A stretch of DNA of 64,000 nucleotides from Dolomedes plantarius (GCA_907164885.2 OU015493.1:64294477-64358476), one strand, 5' to 3'; counted from the first letter of the stretch, positions 22,301 to 34,166 are shown. Translations and numbers: made by a program. The notes: generated by a model not told the origin, from the letters alone.

Positions 22301-23858
22301 GGCATTTCAAGTATGTTTTAAATTGATCTTAAGGGTTTACTTTAGATGACTGCAATTCACCTGTATGCTATAGTTCTTTACAATTAAGATAATTTTTTTC
22401 ATTTAGTTCTTCAGTAACAGCATTACTGCAGCCATGGAGATGTATAAAGATGAGCATTTGTCACTGGAAAACTGTGGGCATTGTATACAGTTTATTAAAA
22501 TTGTGGATGCAGCCATTGATGCAATGAATTCAAGAGATATACCTGCAGCATTGAAGTTAAACTCTCCTGGACATAAGGTGATCAAATAGAATATCTGTTT
22601 TGTGCAAAATGACTAAAATTAATTTTAATTATAAATGTAATTTTGCATTTCTTCTATGTCTTACATTTATAACTGACAGTATATGTTTAACATTTTAGGC
22701 AATTGAAGATCTTCTAAATTATGCAATAAAGTGGGAGGAGTACACTAAAGAGAGAGATTTCAAATTTTTATCGCATTCAACATCAACAGGTCTAAAAGTA
22801 ACCTTAAAAGGCACACTGGAGATTACGTCGTATCTAACTAAAGAATGTGGTTTTTCCTATTTAATGACATCTAGGCTGAACCAAGATGCTTTAGAGAAGG
22901 TTTTTTTTTATGTTAAAGTTTTTAATTTTGGCTTATATGTTATATTTGTGATTCCTTATCAGTATTTTAAAATTATTTTAACATGTTAAAATTTTTTAGT
23001 ATGAAACCAAATTATAGAACTTAAAAAATAGGAAACAATGATTTAAAAAAATTCAATGCAATTCTTGTATAATTTATTGGTTCTCATGTTACAAAGTTTT
23101 TATTTTTTCAGAGATTCTTTAGTATGATGCGTCATGCTTGTGGAAGTAACGACCATCCCGACTCCTCTACATTTCTCCAGTTATACAGCCTTTTAAGTAC
23201 ATACTCTTTAGTGAAGCCCCCTAAAGGATCCAATGTTGCAGGGGAAGAATACATAACAGCCCTACTGAATTTAAGAGATTCTGGTGAATCTTCAGATAAG
23301 AAGATAGAATGGGCTGAATGGCTGGATAAAATTATTGACAAGGGACTTACAGATGAAGTCATACCTGCCGTGGTCAATAAGATTGATGATCATGATTATT
23401 TAATGATTTCATCATCAGATTTTGTAATAAATTATGTTGCTGGTTATGTTGTTAGGAGGATCAGCAGATTTTCTAAATGTGACCAATGCATACAACAATT
23501 AATCTCTACAAACATTAATACTGATCAAAATAAATAAATTTTTTTTTAAAGTAAAGGTTCCTTAATATACCCTTCAGATTTGTTTTTAAAAGTCATTAAT
23601 ATTCTCGAAATGGCAATAATCAAAACTCTAAATTTTAATAAATTAAATGATAAACTAATTTTTCCAGTGATAAAAGAGATTTATACTGGTCCTCCTATGC
23701 CAGTAATTGGTTGCACTGAGCAGCATAACTTTGATTTAGTTCAAAAGGTTATCAATTTTTTTCTCATTACGCGCATGCATTTTATATGCAAACAAGAGAA
23801 TAAAAATGCTCAACTATGCGCTGATGTTAAAAGATTGAGAAAACAATCTAAATTATAA
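19314..23858 (+). pseudogene. P-element (THAP9-like) transposase, multi-exon pseudogene
   Basis: Exon 1 (19314-19421) encodes the N-terminal part of a THAP zinc finger (CFAPGCSTGY) and ends at AAG/GTAAG. Exon 2 starts at 19893 after CCAG and completes it (RLCELHF), but has a TGA where Trp is usual (19914) and a frameshift near 20050. Later blocks: about 20678-20795; 20872-21008; 21155-21530 (P-transposase helix region, VRYPRQWIYECLLLRIK); 21611-22071 (LLIDEMKLSPALVFDQREL, ASGTVLHHLIIE, DAVVSDGATWNR, ISDFPHLVKNMRNF); 22160-22312; 22409-22576; 22699-22897; 23112-23537 (MMRHACGSNDHPDS); and 23580-23858. Most have GT/AG borders. In-frame stops near 23535 and 23547 separate the last two blocks. 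The fold is an RNase-H-like nuclease with a GTP-binding insertion in known members. It is degraded but close to complete. Confidence 0.88.
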
Positions 23859-24221
23859 TTCTGTATTATTAAATTTAAGCTTTCATTTATATTACTTTTG
23901 AATTGAATTATTCTCTTGTCTGAAGTTATTCCCTTGTCAATATCAATGAAGAATGTTATCAATATCTGCAAAACCTGTCATGTATAATTTTTTGATCAAA
24001 TTTATCTATAGTAAATTGTATATCACACATTTAATTTTTATTTTATAATAATGTATTAATAGTGTATGTTGTTAATTTCAGTTCTTTATAATTATGAAAT
24101 ACTTTTCTTCTATTCAATATATTTTGTGGTTATGGCAAATTGAGCTACACGTCTGAACTAAAGCCATCATTTTTTTTAATTGTGCACAGAAATAAAATAT
24201 TTCCAGTTAACTTTTCTTAAT

Positions 24222-24770
24222 ATTGAATTTTATCACTATTAAGTTAGTTGATAAGTAAATAAGTTTTCATTGTGTGATAAATAATGTTGTTACTATAAAT
24301 GCTTATGCAAAATCTGTTGAGTATAATTTTTAAAAAAATTAATATTTTCCTATCTTTTTACTGTGACTACAATGAAACCCATACTTTGTGAAAATGCGAA
24401 AATATAGCTGATATGTACTTATGAATGTTATTTGGGGATTTTTTCTTTTTAATTTGCTGAAAATATTTGTAATCGATAATTTACCAACTTGAAGGTAATT
24501 CCTGACAATGCTGGAACCATAATATTGAATTTAATCACTATTTAAGTTAGTTGATAAGTAAATAATTTTTCATTGTATGATAAACAATGTTACTATAAAT
24601 GCTTATGCAAAATCTGCGTACAAAATCTGCTTATGCAATTAAATGCGTACTTTGTGAAAATTCAAAAATATAGCTGATTTGTCCTAGTCAAAGTTATTTG
24701 TTTTTTTCTTTTTAATTTGCTGAAAAGTTTGTATTCTGTAATTTACCAACTTGACGATTATACCTCCAGT
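24222..24770. repeat. Imperfect tandem duplication inside the P-like element
   Basis: 24222-24500 and 24524-24770 repeat the same order of blocks: TTAAGTTAGTTGATAAGTAA, ACTATAAATGCTTATGCAAA, ATATAGCTGAT, TTTTTAATTTGCTGAAAA and ATTTACCAACTTGA. The copies have diverged by point changes and small indels. It lies in the non-coding 3' part of the element. Confidence 0.8.
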
Positions 24771-25483
24771 TTTTAAAAGTGTAATCTGAGATGCTTTGAC
24801 TGATTTTTTTTTTCCCAAAGGAAGATATTTTAAAGTATTGTCTGATTAAATACTGAATTGACTTCCTATTTTATTAGTCCTGATAAGAATTTATTTGGGA
24901 TTGATAGAAAATGTTGCTTTTTTTTTTTAAAGGCCTGTTATATATGATGTATTATTCATACTTATCTGCAAATAAAAATATTCTTATATTACTATGTGTG
25001 TGTGTGTTTTGGTTAATCAGTATTATTTCTCACAATTTTTTTTCCATAAGAGATTATGAACAATGATAAAAAACTTTCTTCACAATTCTTTTCTGTAATT
25101 TCATTTCCTTAATTATTAAATTATTACAAAATTCTGAACTAATTTATTCTGAAACCAATACACAATTATTCTGAAAAAGTTTATTTGCTCATTTCCTTTA
25201 AGAATTTTATTGAATTGTAGCAAAAAAAAACACTTGAAATAAAGATTTTGAATGAAAATAAAAAATTGTTAAATTGAATAAATAAATTCATATTAAATAC
25301 GCACTAAAATAAAACAACTTGTTTTCGCTATGAAAAATACGAAAAATCCATATTAAAGCATATGGTTGTCCGTGTCTAAGCCGCCCTTCAGAGCACGCGA
25401 GCGCCCTCTAGTGGCGGCGACAAAAAGGGAGACACATTTTTAACACTGAGCTGCGCCTCCTTCTGTAGCTTCATGGGCAATAA

Positions 25484-26427
25484 TTAAGCCCCCATTTCGG
25501 ACTGAGCATTTAGTCGAATGCAGCGAGTTTAGAAGATAGCAGATATGCGACCAGTCTTAATTGAGGAATTATGATGAGTGACTGTCGGTAGAGTTGAGGA
25601 GTCCACGCAAGAGTCCTCTTGCGTCATACTTAGCTCAAATGATTGAATCATTAGCGTAAAATGTAGTGACTGCAATGCGATAGTTTAACTATCTACAGGT
25701 TGTCGCCGAACTGTTGCACGGAGTATTTTACTGTCCTCGATTCCCAAGGATAATGGAGGACGCATGACCGAGTGTCGTCCAATGCTATATAATGCGCAGG
25801 TACAACTAGTACTTGTTCTACACTAGAATTACTTGAACCTAGTGACTGAGCCATTGCATAGTTAGCGAAATGTCACTGACTTGACTTGTGCCGTGGATTA
25901 TAGTGAGTGCATTATTAAATCCCCGGCTAGTGCTTATGAAGAATGCACCTTCACCCAGTTTTGCGTATGGCAATGCAAAACAGCTCTAATTTATTACATA
26001 GAACTGCTTTTGTCTTTCGTTATTTCAGTGCTCCACTGTTGACTTTGTCAACTTAAGTCAGGTACGCTTACGTTAAACTGAGATTCGTTGGCATAATGCA
26101 TCGGCTTGCATTGGCTACGGAAGAATATGCTTTTTTCTTTCTTTTCCAAACTTGTATTCGACGAACGTGTTCCTAATATACCTTCAACTTCTCATTAAGT
26201 ATCGTAAAGGCGCAATAGAGTTTTTAAAAAGACATGCAAGAAATGAGACATTGAAAGAAAATTTAAACTATTATGTTAATAAGATATAAGGCAATAACTT
26301 ATGAATGACAAATTCTCGCCCTGCTAACCCGGTTACTGCATAGGTTACTAGAGTAAAAAATTAAACTATAACTGTAGGAAATTTATAAACTAAATTTATA
26401 CAAATCAAATCCCTTACGGAGATCATA
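25484..26427. other. Intergenic, nothing recognised
   Basis: Less AT-rich than its surroundings, with a small palindrome CGCAAGAGTCCTCTTGCG near 25607. There is no open frame, transposon end or RNA gene that I can support. Confidence 0.4.
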
Positions 26428-26803
26428 CCACTAATATTAAGGCTTCTTTGTACTAACATTATTGGATTCGTTCATTGTTAACATATGGAGAAAATGTGTC
26501 CAAGTATGCCTACGTAGTGTTTAAAGATTTTTTTAAAAATTGTATTCCGTAATAGAGAAATAGATTTTACAACTTAGGGCTTTTTTTCAAAAATGCAGTG
26601 TTTTAAACGTTCATAAATTCTTTTTGTGGGGGAAATTTATAAAATGAATCCTGTTGCTAGGTGTAGAAATGTTCAGGCTATCTGAAAATACCATTTATAT
26701 TGGATTTTCAGCATTTATGTAGCTGTAAATAGTAGATAAATTTTCTCCATAAGATAACATTGAGGTGAACGATTCCAGTAGGGTTTGTTTACAGAAGCCT
26801 TAA
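26428..26803. repeat. Palindromic MITE-like repeat, complete copy
   Basis: Left arm TAAGGCTTCTTTGTACTAAC... and the inverse of the right arm TAAGGCTTCTGTAAACAAAC... match with mismatches for about 75 bases, including TATGGAGAAAAT. The interior matches 43-215 at the window start, and the left arm resembles the last 50 bases of the window. No coding potential is visible and no clear target duplication was found. Confidence 0.68.
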
Positions 26804-27805
26804 CCTCAGTTCAGTATGAAATTCCCCAATGCAATGGGCACCGCATTCCAATACTTTCTTCACCCATCAAATATTAAATTATCAAAATTGGATCTTACTT
26901 TCTAGGCACAAACACTATTCTTGGTAGTTATCGATGCCATAGCGCTGAACTAAGGAGGAAAGCTTCTTCGAGTCGAATCGCTCTATAGATGCATTCTTTC
27001 TCTTGAATCATTATCTTCAAACCTAAAATTTTCCAATTCATTTGGCTGTGTTATATCACTGAAATACTCTCGCATTATATCGTAAGCACTAAGCGAGATT
27101 TCCCAAAGGTTTAGTGCCGAGAAAATGGTGACTGAGAAAATAATAAATAAATGGTTAAAAATTGAAAATTATAATGTAATGTCTTTCATTATTACCATTT
27201 CCTGAAGTTACACCCCACATTTAAAGATCAGTGAACATGTTACTAAGGAAGAAAACTAATGAAAACTCAATTTTTTTACATTTATTTTTTTGCCATTTCA
27301 AAATATTCTCATTAAAAATTATGCTCTTTAAAGCTTATAAAATTTATTCACAGTTTCACAGCTTAAATAAAACAGTATATCGCAGAGTAGTTTGAAATCC
27401 AATAAACGGATCCTAGCATTTTACACCGGAGATAAAAAAAAATCCAATTTAGTCTTAAATTAAAGTGAGGATTTTTTTATACTCAAAGCACTTTAAAACA
27501 ATCCCTATAGGACAAAAATTATAAACTGATTGGATTAGAATTTTCAAAAAACATTTTTATTTCTTTTTCACGTTTCGAAGCGTTAAACAATAAAAGGTAA
27601 TAATTTGAAAAGTAATTAAGCTCAAAACTTAAACTCCTGTTGCGAAGGCTCTCTGCTAGTGTGAATAATTTTGATTAGAGATTTTGCAGTTTTAGGAGCG
27701 CTTTTGGGGAACAAAAAAATAATCTAGGCAATTTCTTGTATGGTTGTTGTTGGGCTGTTGCCGTTTTTCTAAACTGCTGTGATTATATTATAAAGTAGTG
27801 TATAA
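26804..27805. other. Intergenic, nothing recognised
   Basis: AT-rich with no open frame of note, no transposon ends and no RNA gene that I can identify. Confidence 0.4.
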
Positions 27806-28334
27806 TAAATTTCAGTTGCTTTTAATTGTTAAGTTTTTAATGAAGAAACTTCGATCCAGGATTTACATGCTGAAGTTTTTTCTTTTTCTTTTTTTTTTGG
27901 AGGGGGGGGGGTAAATAAGGTCCGTTTTAGGAACTAGACCACACGTTTATCGTTGGGTCAATCATTCAAAAATTATGAAGCATTCAAACTAGTGTGTGAT
28001 AAATTTCAGCTGCTTTTAATTGTTAAGTTTTAATGCAGAAACATCGAACCGATATTTACTTGCTTAAGCTTTTTTTCTTTTTTTTCTGGGTAAATAAGGT
28101 CCGTTTTATGAACTAGACCACCCGTTTGTCGTTGGGACAATCATTCAAAAATTATGAAGTATAATAAATTTGAGCTGCTTTTAATTGTTAAGATTTTAAT
28201 GCAGAAACTTCGAACTGCGATTTACTTGCTGAAGTTTGTTTTCTTTTTTTTCTGGGTAAACAAGGTCCGTTTTATGAACTACACCACCCGTTTGTCGTTG
28301 GGTCAATCATTCAAAAATTATGAAGCATTCAAAC
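27806..28334. repeat. Three tandem copies of a ~170-bp unit
   Basis: Units start near 27806, 27995 and 28161. Each contains GCTGCTTTTAATTGTTAAG (GTTGC in the first), a polypyrimidine run, GTAAATAAGGTCCGTTTT (AAACAAGG in the third) and CAATCATTCAAAAATTATGA. The first carries an extra poly-G tract near 27901. Function unknown. Confidence 0.88.
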
Positions 28335-28461
28335 TATCGTATATTTCCGACCGTAAGGCGCACCTTTTGACGTAAAAAATGGACTTAAACTTGGGATGTG
28401 TGTTATGGTCCAAAGGTAACATTAAAATTCAGTGAATATTTGATTATATATATTATATATA

Positions 28462-30071
28462 CCGGGTGCGTCATAAATTCGTGCAAACTTCAAAAATTCA
28501 TAATAAAAGAAATATTGCTCGGAAAATTTTTCTTTTTGCGCCAATATGATCAGAGTGATTTTGGATTTTTTTTCATGTAAAAAAAAAAGTTTCCAAAAGT
28601 AACCGAAAGAGGGCGCTCACACGTCCTACTGAGACGTTTTATGCAAATGAGGCTATCAATAAAACACCTGGTTGGAAATGGATCCGTCATTCGAAACCGT
28701 CAGCATGCCTTCTTTACCTGATCGAGTGTTGGTTGTTAAACTTTTCTACAAGAATGGTTAACCCCAACTGTTGCATTGCGAAAGTTTCGCACGGAGAAAG
28801 GACTGAAGGAGCGAAAAAGGCCTATTTCATTGAATGGGATACTGAATTTATTACGACGTTTTGAGGAAGCGGGGAGTTTGGAGGATCGTCCACGAATTGG
28901 CAGACCATCTTTGAGCGTGAACCGCGTCCATGTTGTACAGAGTTCCATGGAATATTTGGCAGCCGAGACATTAACGGGAAGTAGCAGTGTTTGTGAAGCT
29001 GGGAGAAGAGCGGGGATTCCTGAACCGTCGATTCGACGTATTCTGCACAGAATGTTGAATCTGTATCCGTACAAAATCCATGCACTTCACCAGTTATTAC
29101 AGGCAGATACAGATGCAAGACAAATCTTTGCTACATGGGCTCTGGCACTAATGGAAAGTAACCCACAGTGGTTGCTGATCTGAATGTCATGTGGACGGAT
29201 GAAGCCCACTTTTCATTGCATGGTGACGTTAATACGCAAAACAGTCGTATCTGGGCGACTTCAAACCCTCGTGAGTATCTGAACCGGCCACTACATTCTC
29301 CTCGTGTGACTGTTTGGTGCGGTTTCACCGCGTCTTTTATTCTGGGCCCTTTCTTTTTTGAAGAGCCTTGTCCTGCATTTGGGTGGAAAACCTGTACAGT
29401 CACTGCGGCACGGTATCTTACGCTTTTGCGTGACCACGTTAAGCCTGCATTTCAGGAAAGACATGAGTTACCTGTTGTCACATTCATGCAAAATGGTGCG
29501 CCGCCTCACATTTTACGTGATGTCAAGACGTTCCTGTTGGAATCTTTCACCGAAGACCGAGTGATAAGTCGAGGTTGTAAGGTTCAGTGGCCCTCACGAT
29601 CACCAAACTTGAACCCGGCGGATTTTTGGTTGTGGGGATACTTAAAGTCTCGTGCGTACCGGGGTTCCCCAACCACTTTGGTGGAACTGAAAAATGCCAT
29701 TCGACAGACAGTCGCTGCCATCGATGGCGACATGCTACATTCCGCTGTAATGGGCGTAGTGACGCGCCTCACTTGCCTATTACCTTGTGCTGGTGGTAAT
29801 GTTGAACATCTATTACTTTAAAATAAATGCACAGTCTCATGTTATTGTGATATGTTTGATTTTCTCTTTCTGTTTGCCTGATTTGCATAAAACGTCTCAG
29901 TATGACCTGTGAGCGCCCTCTTTCGGTTACTTTTGGAAACTTTTTTTTTTTTTACATGGAAAAAAAATCCAAAATCCCTCTGATCATATTGGCGCAAACA
30001 GAAAAATTTTCCGAGCATTATTTCTTTTATTATGAATTTTTGAAGTTTGCACGAATTTATGAAGCACCCGG
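28462..30071 (+). mobile_element. Mariner-like element with ~190-bp TIRs
   Basis: The ends CCGGGTGCGTCATAAATTCG and, inverted, CCGGGTGCTTCATAAATTCG are flanked by TA on both sides (28460-28461, 30072-30073). The inverted repeat runs about 190 bp and includes AACCGAAAGAGGGCGCTCAC or its inverse. One broken transposase gene lies inside. Confidence 0.93.
28678..29821 (+). pseudogene. Mariner transposase pseudogene
   Basis: The ATG at 28678 begins a leader (MPSLPDRVLVVKLFYKNG) that shifts frame near 28757. The second piece (28776-29183) gives LRKFRT-type helix-turn-helix sequence. A direct repeat of about four bases near 29180 shifts the frame again. The last piece (to 29821) has VMWTDEAHFSLHGD with the first catalytic Asp, MQNGAPPHIL, and NPADFWLWGYLK with the third Asp, ending at GGNVEHLLL. 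The second catalytic Asp is replaced by Asn in MQNG. Three lesions make it inactive. Confidence 0.9.
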
Positions 30072-30312
30072 TATTTATTATACAGGGTGTCTCAAAAAAC
30101 CTTGACACATTTTAAAAATTTATAAAAAAAAGTATACATGGTAGGAACTGGAAATTCACAGATGTGTTACCGCATGTACTAGAGTTTTTTCTCTGTCAAA
30201 AAGTTCAACAGAGAGCACTAGTTAATCCGTGAAAGCGAATTTGTAAAATGGCTGTAAAAGTTGTAAAATTTTTGCTGTCCCACAAATTTCTTCTTTACAT
30301 TCCAAAATCATT

Positions 30313-30600
30313 TTGCAACAAGACTGTGCACCGCCTCATTGGGGTATGATTGTACAAGACTTTTCAAATGAGGAATTTCCCCACAGGTGGATTGGAGGAG
30401 ATGGTCACATCCAATTGCCGCCTCGATCTCCAGACATTACACCTCGACTTATTCTTTGGGGATTTGTCAAAGACAATGTTTATTCAACAATAGTGGACAG
30501 TCTTAAAGTACTTAAAAAAACGCATAATTGCTGCAATTTCATGAGTTACGGAATCCATTTTGGAATGCGCTTGGTCTGTAATGGATTGCCGACTGGATAT
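30313..30600 (+). pseudogene. Mariner transposase fragment
   Basis: The frame contains MQQDCAPPHWG (second catalytic Asp), RSPDITP and LILWGFVKDNVYS, matching the core of IS630/mariner transposases. N-terminal DNA-binding and first-Asp regions are missing. The SINE interrupts what follows. Confidence 0.8.
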
Positions 30601-30614
30601 TCTCCGTGCCACAA

Positions 30615-30797
30615 GGTCAGATGATGGCCGAATTGCTAGGGCGCTGGCATTCGGTTCAGATCCTGTGGGTTCGAGTCCCACTTTTGGCATGGATGCTTCT
30701 AGCCGTTCCGAATCGGCTTTAAACTGTAGGTCCCGGTCTAATTTGCCCTCGTGTAGCAAAAAGTTGACCGTAGCGCTCCAAACCAAACCAAACCAAA
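30615..30797 (+). mobile_element. tRNA-derived SINE (family A)
   Basis: A tRNA-like head has an A-box-like TGGCCGAATTGC and a perfect B box GGTTCGAGTCC near 30667. It is followed by an unrelated body and a tail of CCAAA repeats. A perfect 14-bp target duplication TCTCCGTGCCACAA flanks it (30601-30614, 30798-30811), the signature of LINE-mediated insertion. It sits inside a mariner, so it is younger than that element. Confidence 0.93.
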
Positions 30798-30973
30798 TCT
30801 CCGTGCCACAAATGGAGCACGTATTGAAATGAATTGACTACACTAAAAACACTCTAATATATAAGGTAACACTCATGTGAATTTCTAGTTTCTACCACGA
30901 GTACTTTTTATATAATTTTTTTAAATGTGTTAATGGTTTTTGAAACACCCTGTATATATATATTATATATATA

Positions 30974-31710
30974 CAGTCGGATCTCTATTTAACTAACCTC
31001 TATTTTGCGAATTTCTCTATTTTGCGAACTTTTCCTTGGAACCAAGAACATTCCGCGAATATCTTCGTAAAATAACCTCCAAATAGCGAAGTGCATTCTC
31101 TATTTAGCGAACTTTTTCTTGTGATCCAACATTTTTTCTCCATATTTCTGAAAATATTTCTGAACATTTCAAACTAATTCTTTCTTTTAACACATTTAAC
31201 ATATTAATTTTCTTTTAACACATTCCGACGTGGATTACAGCTTGAAGAAAATATGCCTGAAGGGGATTTTGGTGGATTGCAAAGATGCGAGATGTATTAT
31301 GAGAGAAAACACTTTTTCAAACAAAAAACTCAGACAAAATTAACAAACTTTATCAGCAATTAAATTTAAGGACGCATGTGGTTATGTAAGCTTAAAATTA
31401 CTTGTTATAATAAATGCCATAATGTCATTAAAATTAATTGATTTTAATATAATTTTTTTAATTGAATATACAGTGTATTTCTGGACAATGTTTTGTTTTA
31501 TTCCTGTTTTCCTTGCAGATTTCTGTTTGATGGGTATGATATATAAAACAAATAGACATTAATTTACAAAAGGTGTGATAAACTAATTTTATTAATATTA
31601 TTTAGTGTTTATGAATTTAAAATCTGTCTTGTGTAGTTTAACGTATTTTAAAAGATAAATCTCTATTTAACGAATTTTCCATATAACGAACTTTTTTTCA
31701 GGATTTAGCG

Positions 31711-31712
<2 letters not shown>
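30974..31712. mobile_element. Truncated pogo/Tigger-like element
   Basis: It begins CAGTCGGATCTCTATTTAAC after TA, a pogo/Tigger style end. Several copies of CTCTATTT.GCGAACTTTT follow at 31002-31115, with a related block at 31660-31700 in the same orientation. The inverse of the left end is not found; the sequence passes into (TA)n at 31713, so the right end seems lost. There is no transposase frame. Confidence 0.55.
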
Positions 31713-31756
<44 letters not shown>

Positions 31757-32871
31757 GTATATTTTTTATCGCTCTTAAGTAAGAAATTGAAAATATCTTT
31801 ATATACCTAACAAAATACAAAATATTCTTTTCTAAAAATCCTCCTCTAAATTCCAGGTGCGTCTTATGGTCCAGGAAATAGGTAACTTCGATTATAAAGT
31901 GGTATAGAGAACTTTTGGTTTTAGCGTACTTGTCAAAAACTAAACATACTTTAAATTAGATTTTAAGACTAACTTTTCAATTTTCTATGTATTTTCATAT
32001 CGGTAATATTTATATAAAGACATATTGAAAAAAAAAACTTTTACAGAAAATGCGAATTTTTTTTTTTTTAAGTGAAATTTTATCGTTTTAGGCTCTCTAC
32101 ATGTTTACTCTTTGCTGAAAAACGTACCCTATTCAGCTTTTCTGCTTTTCGTCTTTTTCTCATAAAAATGAGAGTAGCCTTTAGATTTTCCCTGCTTAAC
32201 GACAACAGGAATAGCTTTAGCAGTGACCTAAAAAAAACTAATGTAGGTCGATGGTAAAAGAGTAATGTTGTAAAGTGAACTTTCGAAAATCTGAAGTTAC
32301 CCATATTCTCAATGATAAATTTTGCGTATCAGAATTTACAACCATTTTCTGGTGCCTATGCAATATCTTTAAAAATCTTAAATCAATATTAATCGAGCAG
32401 TTAATTTTTAATGGAGACTCTGACATGTATTAGTGGTGAAATGTACGTATACTCGTGTAGCAAAAAAATGTAAACAGAGGGCAAAAAAGTACGATTTTGA
32501 TCCTCGAGCTTTGAAGCTTGTTTTATAGAGAATACAAGCTTTATAAGTTCATGACTACAAGAACTGACATTCAATAGTGCAATTTTGTTGGCTGTTTTAC
32601 CAATCATAGCGATTTTAAATTTTTATATTTTTGTGTGTCATATTACACTTAATTCAAGTATATATTCAAATGGTTTAAAAATTTTATTTTACCGTTAGTT
32701 TTGACGATAAAAACTCTAATTTCCCGAAAAAAGTAGTTATCTCTTTAAAAAAGCATTTAAGAAAATAAATTAGCCAAGAAATCCTCTTATAATTTAAATT
32801 ATAAATCTGTTCAATATTTACATTTGCATTAATAACTATTCTTGTGAATATACTGAAACAGTAACGAGACA
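31757..32871. other. Intergenic, nothing recognised
   Basis: AT-rich with several short frames on both strands that lack domains, splice context or compositional support. Confidence 0.4.
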
Positions 32872-32873
32872 TA

Positions 32874-34091
32874 CACTGAAGTGCCACTGAATTTGGGATT
32901 CCTACCTAGTAACGAGTTGGGCCTCCTCTGGCCTTGATAACGGCTGCCACACGACGAGGCATAGATTCAACAAGTTTCTGGAAACGTTCCACGGGAATGG
33001 CTTGCCAAATATTGGCTAAAGATGTCCATAATTCAGTAAGGTTCTTTGGTGCTGTGTGATGCCTTTCACGCCTTGTTCGAAAACATCCCAAAGATGCTCA
33101 ATAGGGTTTAAGTCTGGGCTTCTAGGTGGCCAATCCATGCCAGAGAAGTGAGAGGAATGCTCATCCAACCAGCCAGTAGCCAATCGGGACTTGTGAGAGG
33201 TACAGTTGTCTTGCTGGAAAACTCCATTACCGTGCGGATAACAGAACAGCATAAACGGATGGAGGTGATCCCCAGCAACTCTACGTACCGAATTGCATTC
33301 AGGGAGGTTGGTACACGCACCAAAGAACCCAAACTGTGACACGAAAAAACACCCCAGACCATGATTGAGCCACCATGCCCTTGTACAGTTCCAGCCAGGC
33401 ATGCAGGATCCATGGCTTCATGAGCCTGACTCCATATTCTCAGCCTCCCGTCGGCGTTAAGTAGTCGGAATTGAGACTCATCACTCCATGCTACTCGTTT
33501 CCAGTCCTCTACACTCCAGTCTCTGTGCTCTCTTGCCCAGGCAAGACGTGCAGCCCGATGGCGAGTATAGAGCAATGGTACTCTCGTAGGTCGACGGCTC
33601 CCGAAACCCGTACGGTGAAGCGAGCGTTGCACAGTCCGTTTACTGACTGTACGACTGGCACCGTCATTAAACTGGGTGGTAATTTGAGCTAATGTTTGGC
33701 TTCGCTGGCTACGTACAATACGCCTGAGCCGTCTCTCACCACGCACTGTCAAGGCTAATTGTCCTTTGCAGTTTGCCCGATCGCTAGTTTTTTTTCCATC
33801 ATTCATGTATGCTTGGTATACTGTTGACACTGCCGACCTTCAAAATCCTATCTGTGTGACGATTTCGGAAATTGAATGGCCCATGCGTCGCGCACCTACG
33901 ATTTGTCCGCGATCGAAGGCGTTTAAATCAGGCAGTTTAACCATACTGGCAATTCCAACAACTAATTCAGAACAACCACAGTACGCGCTATATATGCAGT
34001 TACCACAGCGCCCTCACTTGCGCATATATGATGCGCAGCGCTACACAATTTGCATAGGCTTTGCTATCCCTAATTCAGTGGCACTTTAGTG
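32874..34091 (-). mobile_element. Tc1-like DNA transposon, copy 2
   Basis: Left end CACTGAAGTGCCACTGAATT and right end inverted CACTAAAGTGCCACTGAATT, with TA at 32872-32873 and 34092-34093. It is closely similar throughout to 2019-3229 but in reverse orientation. Its 1218 bp compares with 1211 for copy 1, the main difference being the seven bases missing there. Confidence 0.94.
32906..33946 (-). pseudogene. Tc1 transposase pseudogene, copy 2
   Basis: On the minus strand the gene starts at about 33946 ([17 protein letters not shown]) and contains the helix-turn-helix region, VAWSDESQF, QDNCTSHKSR and SPDLNPIEHLWDVFE, ending KARGGPTRY. Lesions are a stop codon after EIVTQIGF, a one-base loss near 33272 (GGGGATCACC against GGGTGATCACC in copy 1) and another near 33060. 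These lesions differ from that of copy 1, so the two copies died independently. Confidence 0.9.
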
Positions 34092-34166
34092 TATATTCTA
34101 TTACACCATGTAAATTAGTATTATAAAAAATATTTAAGGCATTACTTAGGTAATGAGGGCTATTTT

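Larger units (their letters stand above)
19134..25475 (+). mobile_element. P-element-like transposon, full length (6.3 kb)
   Basis: Both ends carry a perfect 19-bp inverted repeat beginning CATGAAGCTACAGAAGG, and P elements characteristically start with CATGA. The flanks GGCAATAC (19126-19133) and GGCAATAA (25476-25483) give an 8-bp target duplication with one mismatch. Subterminal inverted repeats with TAGAGGGCGC occur near 19210 and 25400. The interior holds a multi-exon THAP-type transposase on the plus strand followed by about 1.6 kb of non-coding DNA. At 6.3 kb it is about twice the Drosophila P element. Confidence 0.93.
30083..30952 (+). mobile_element. Short mariner-like element carrying a SINE
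   Basis: The ends are CAGGGTGTCTCAAAAAACCT and, inverted, CAGGGTGTTTCAAAAACCAT, inside TA, and the inverted repeat extends about 110 bp. The interior contains a short transposase remnant and, within it, a tRNA-derived SINE. It begins 12 bases after the end of the preceding mariner. Confidence 0.9.
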
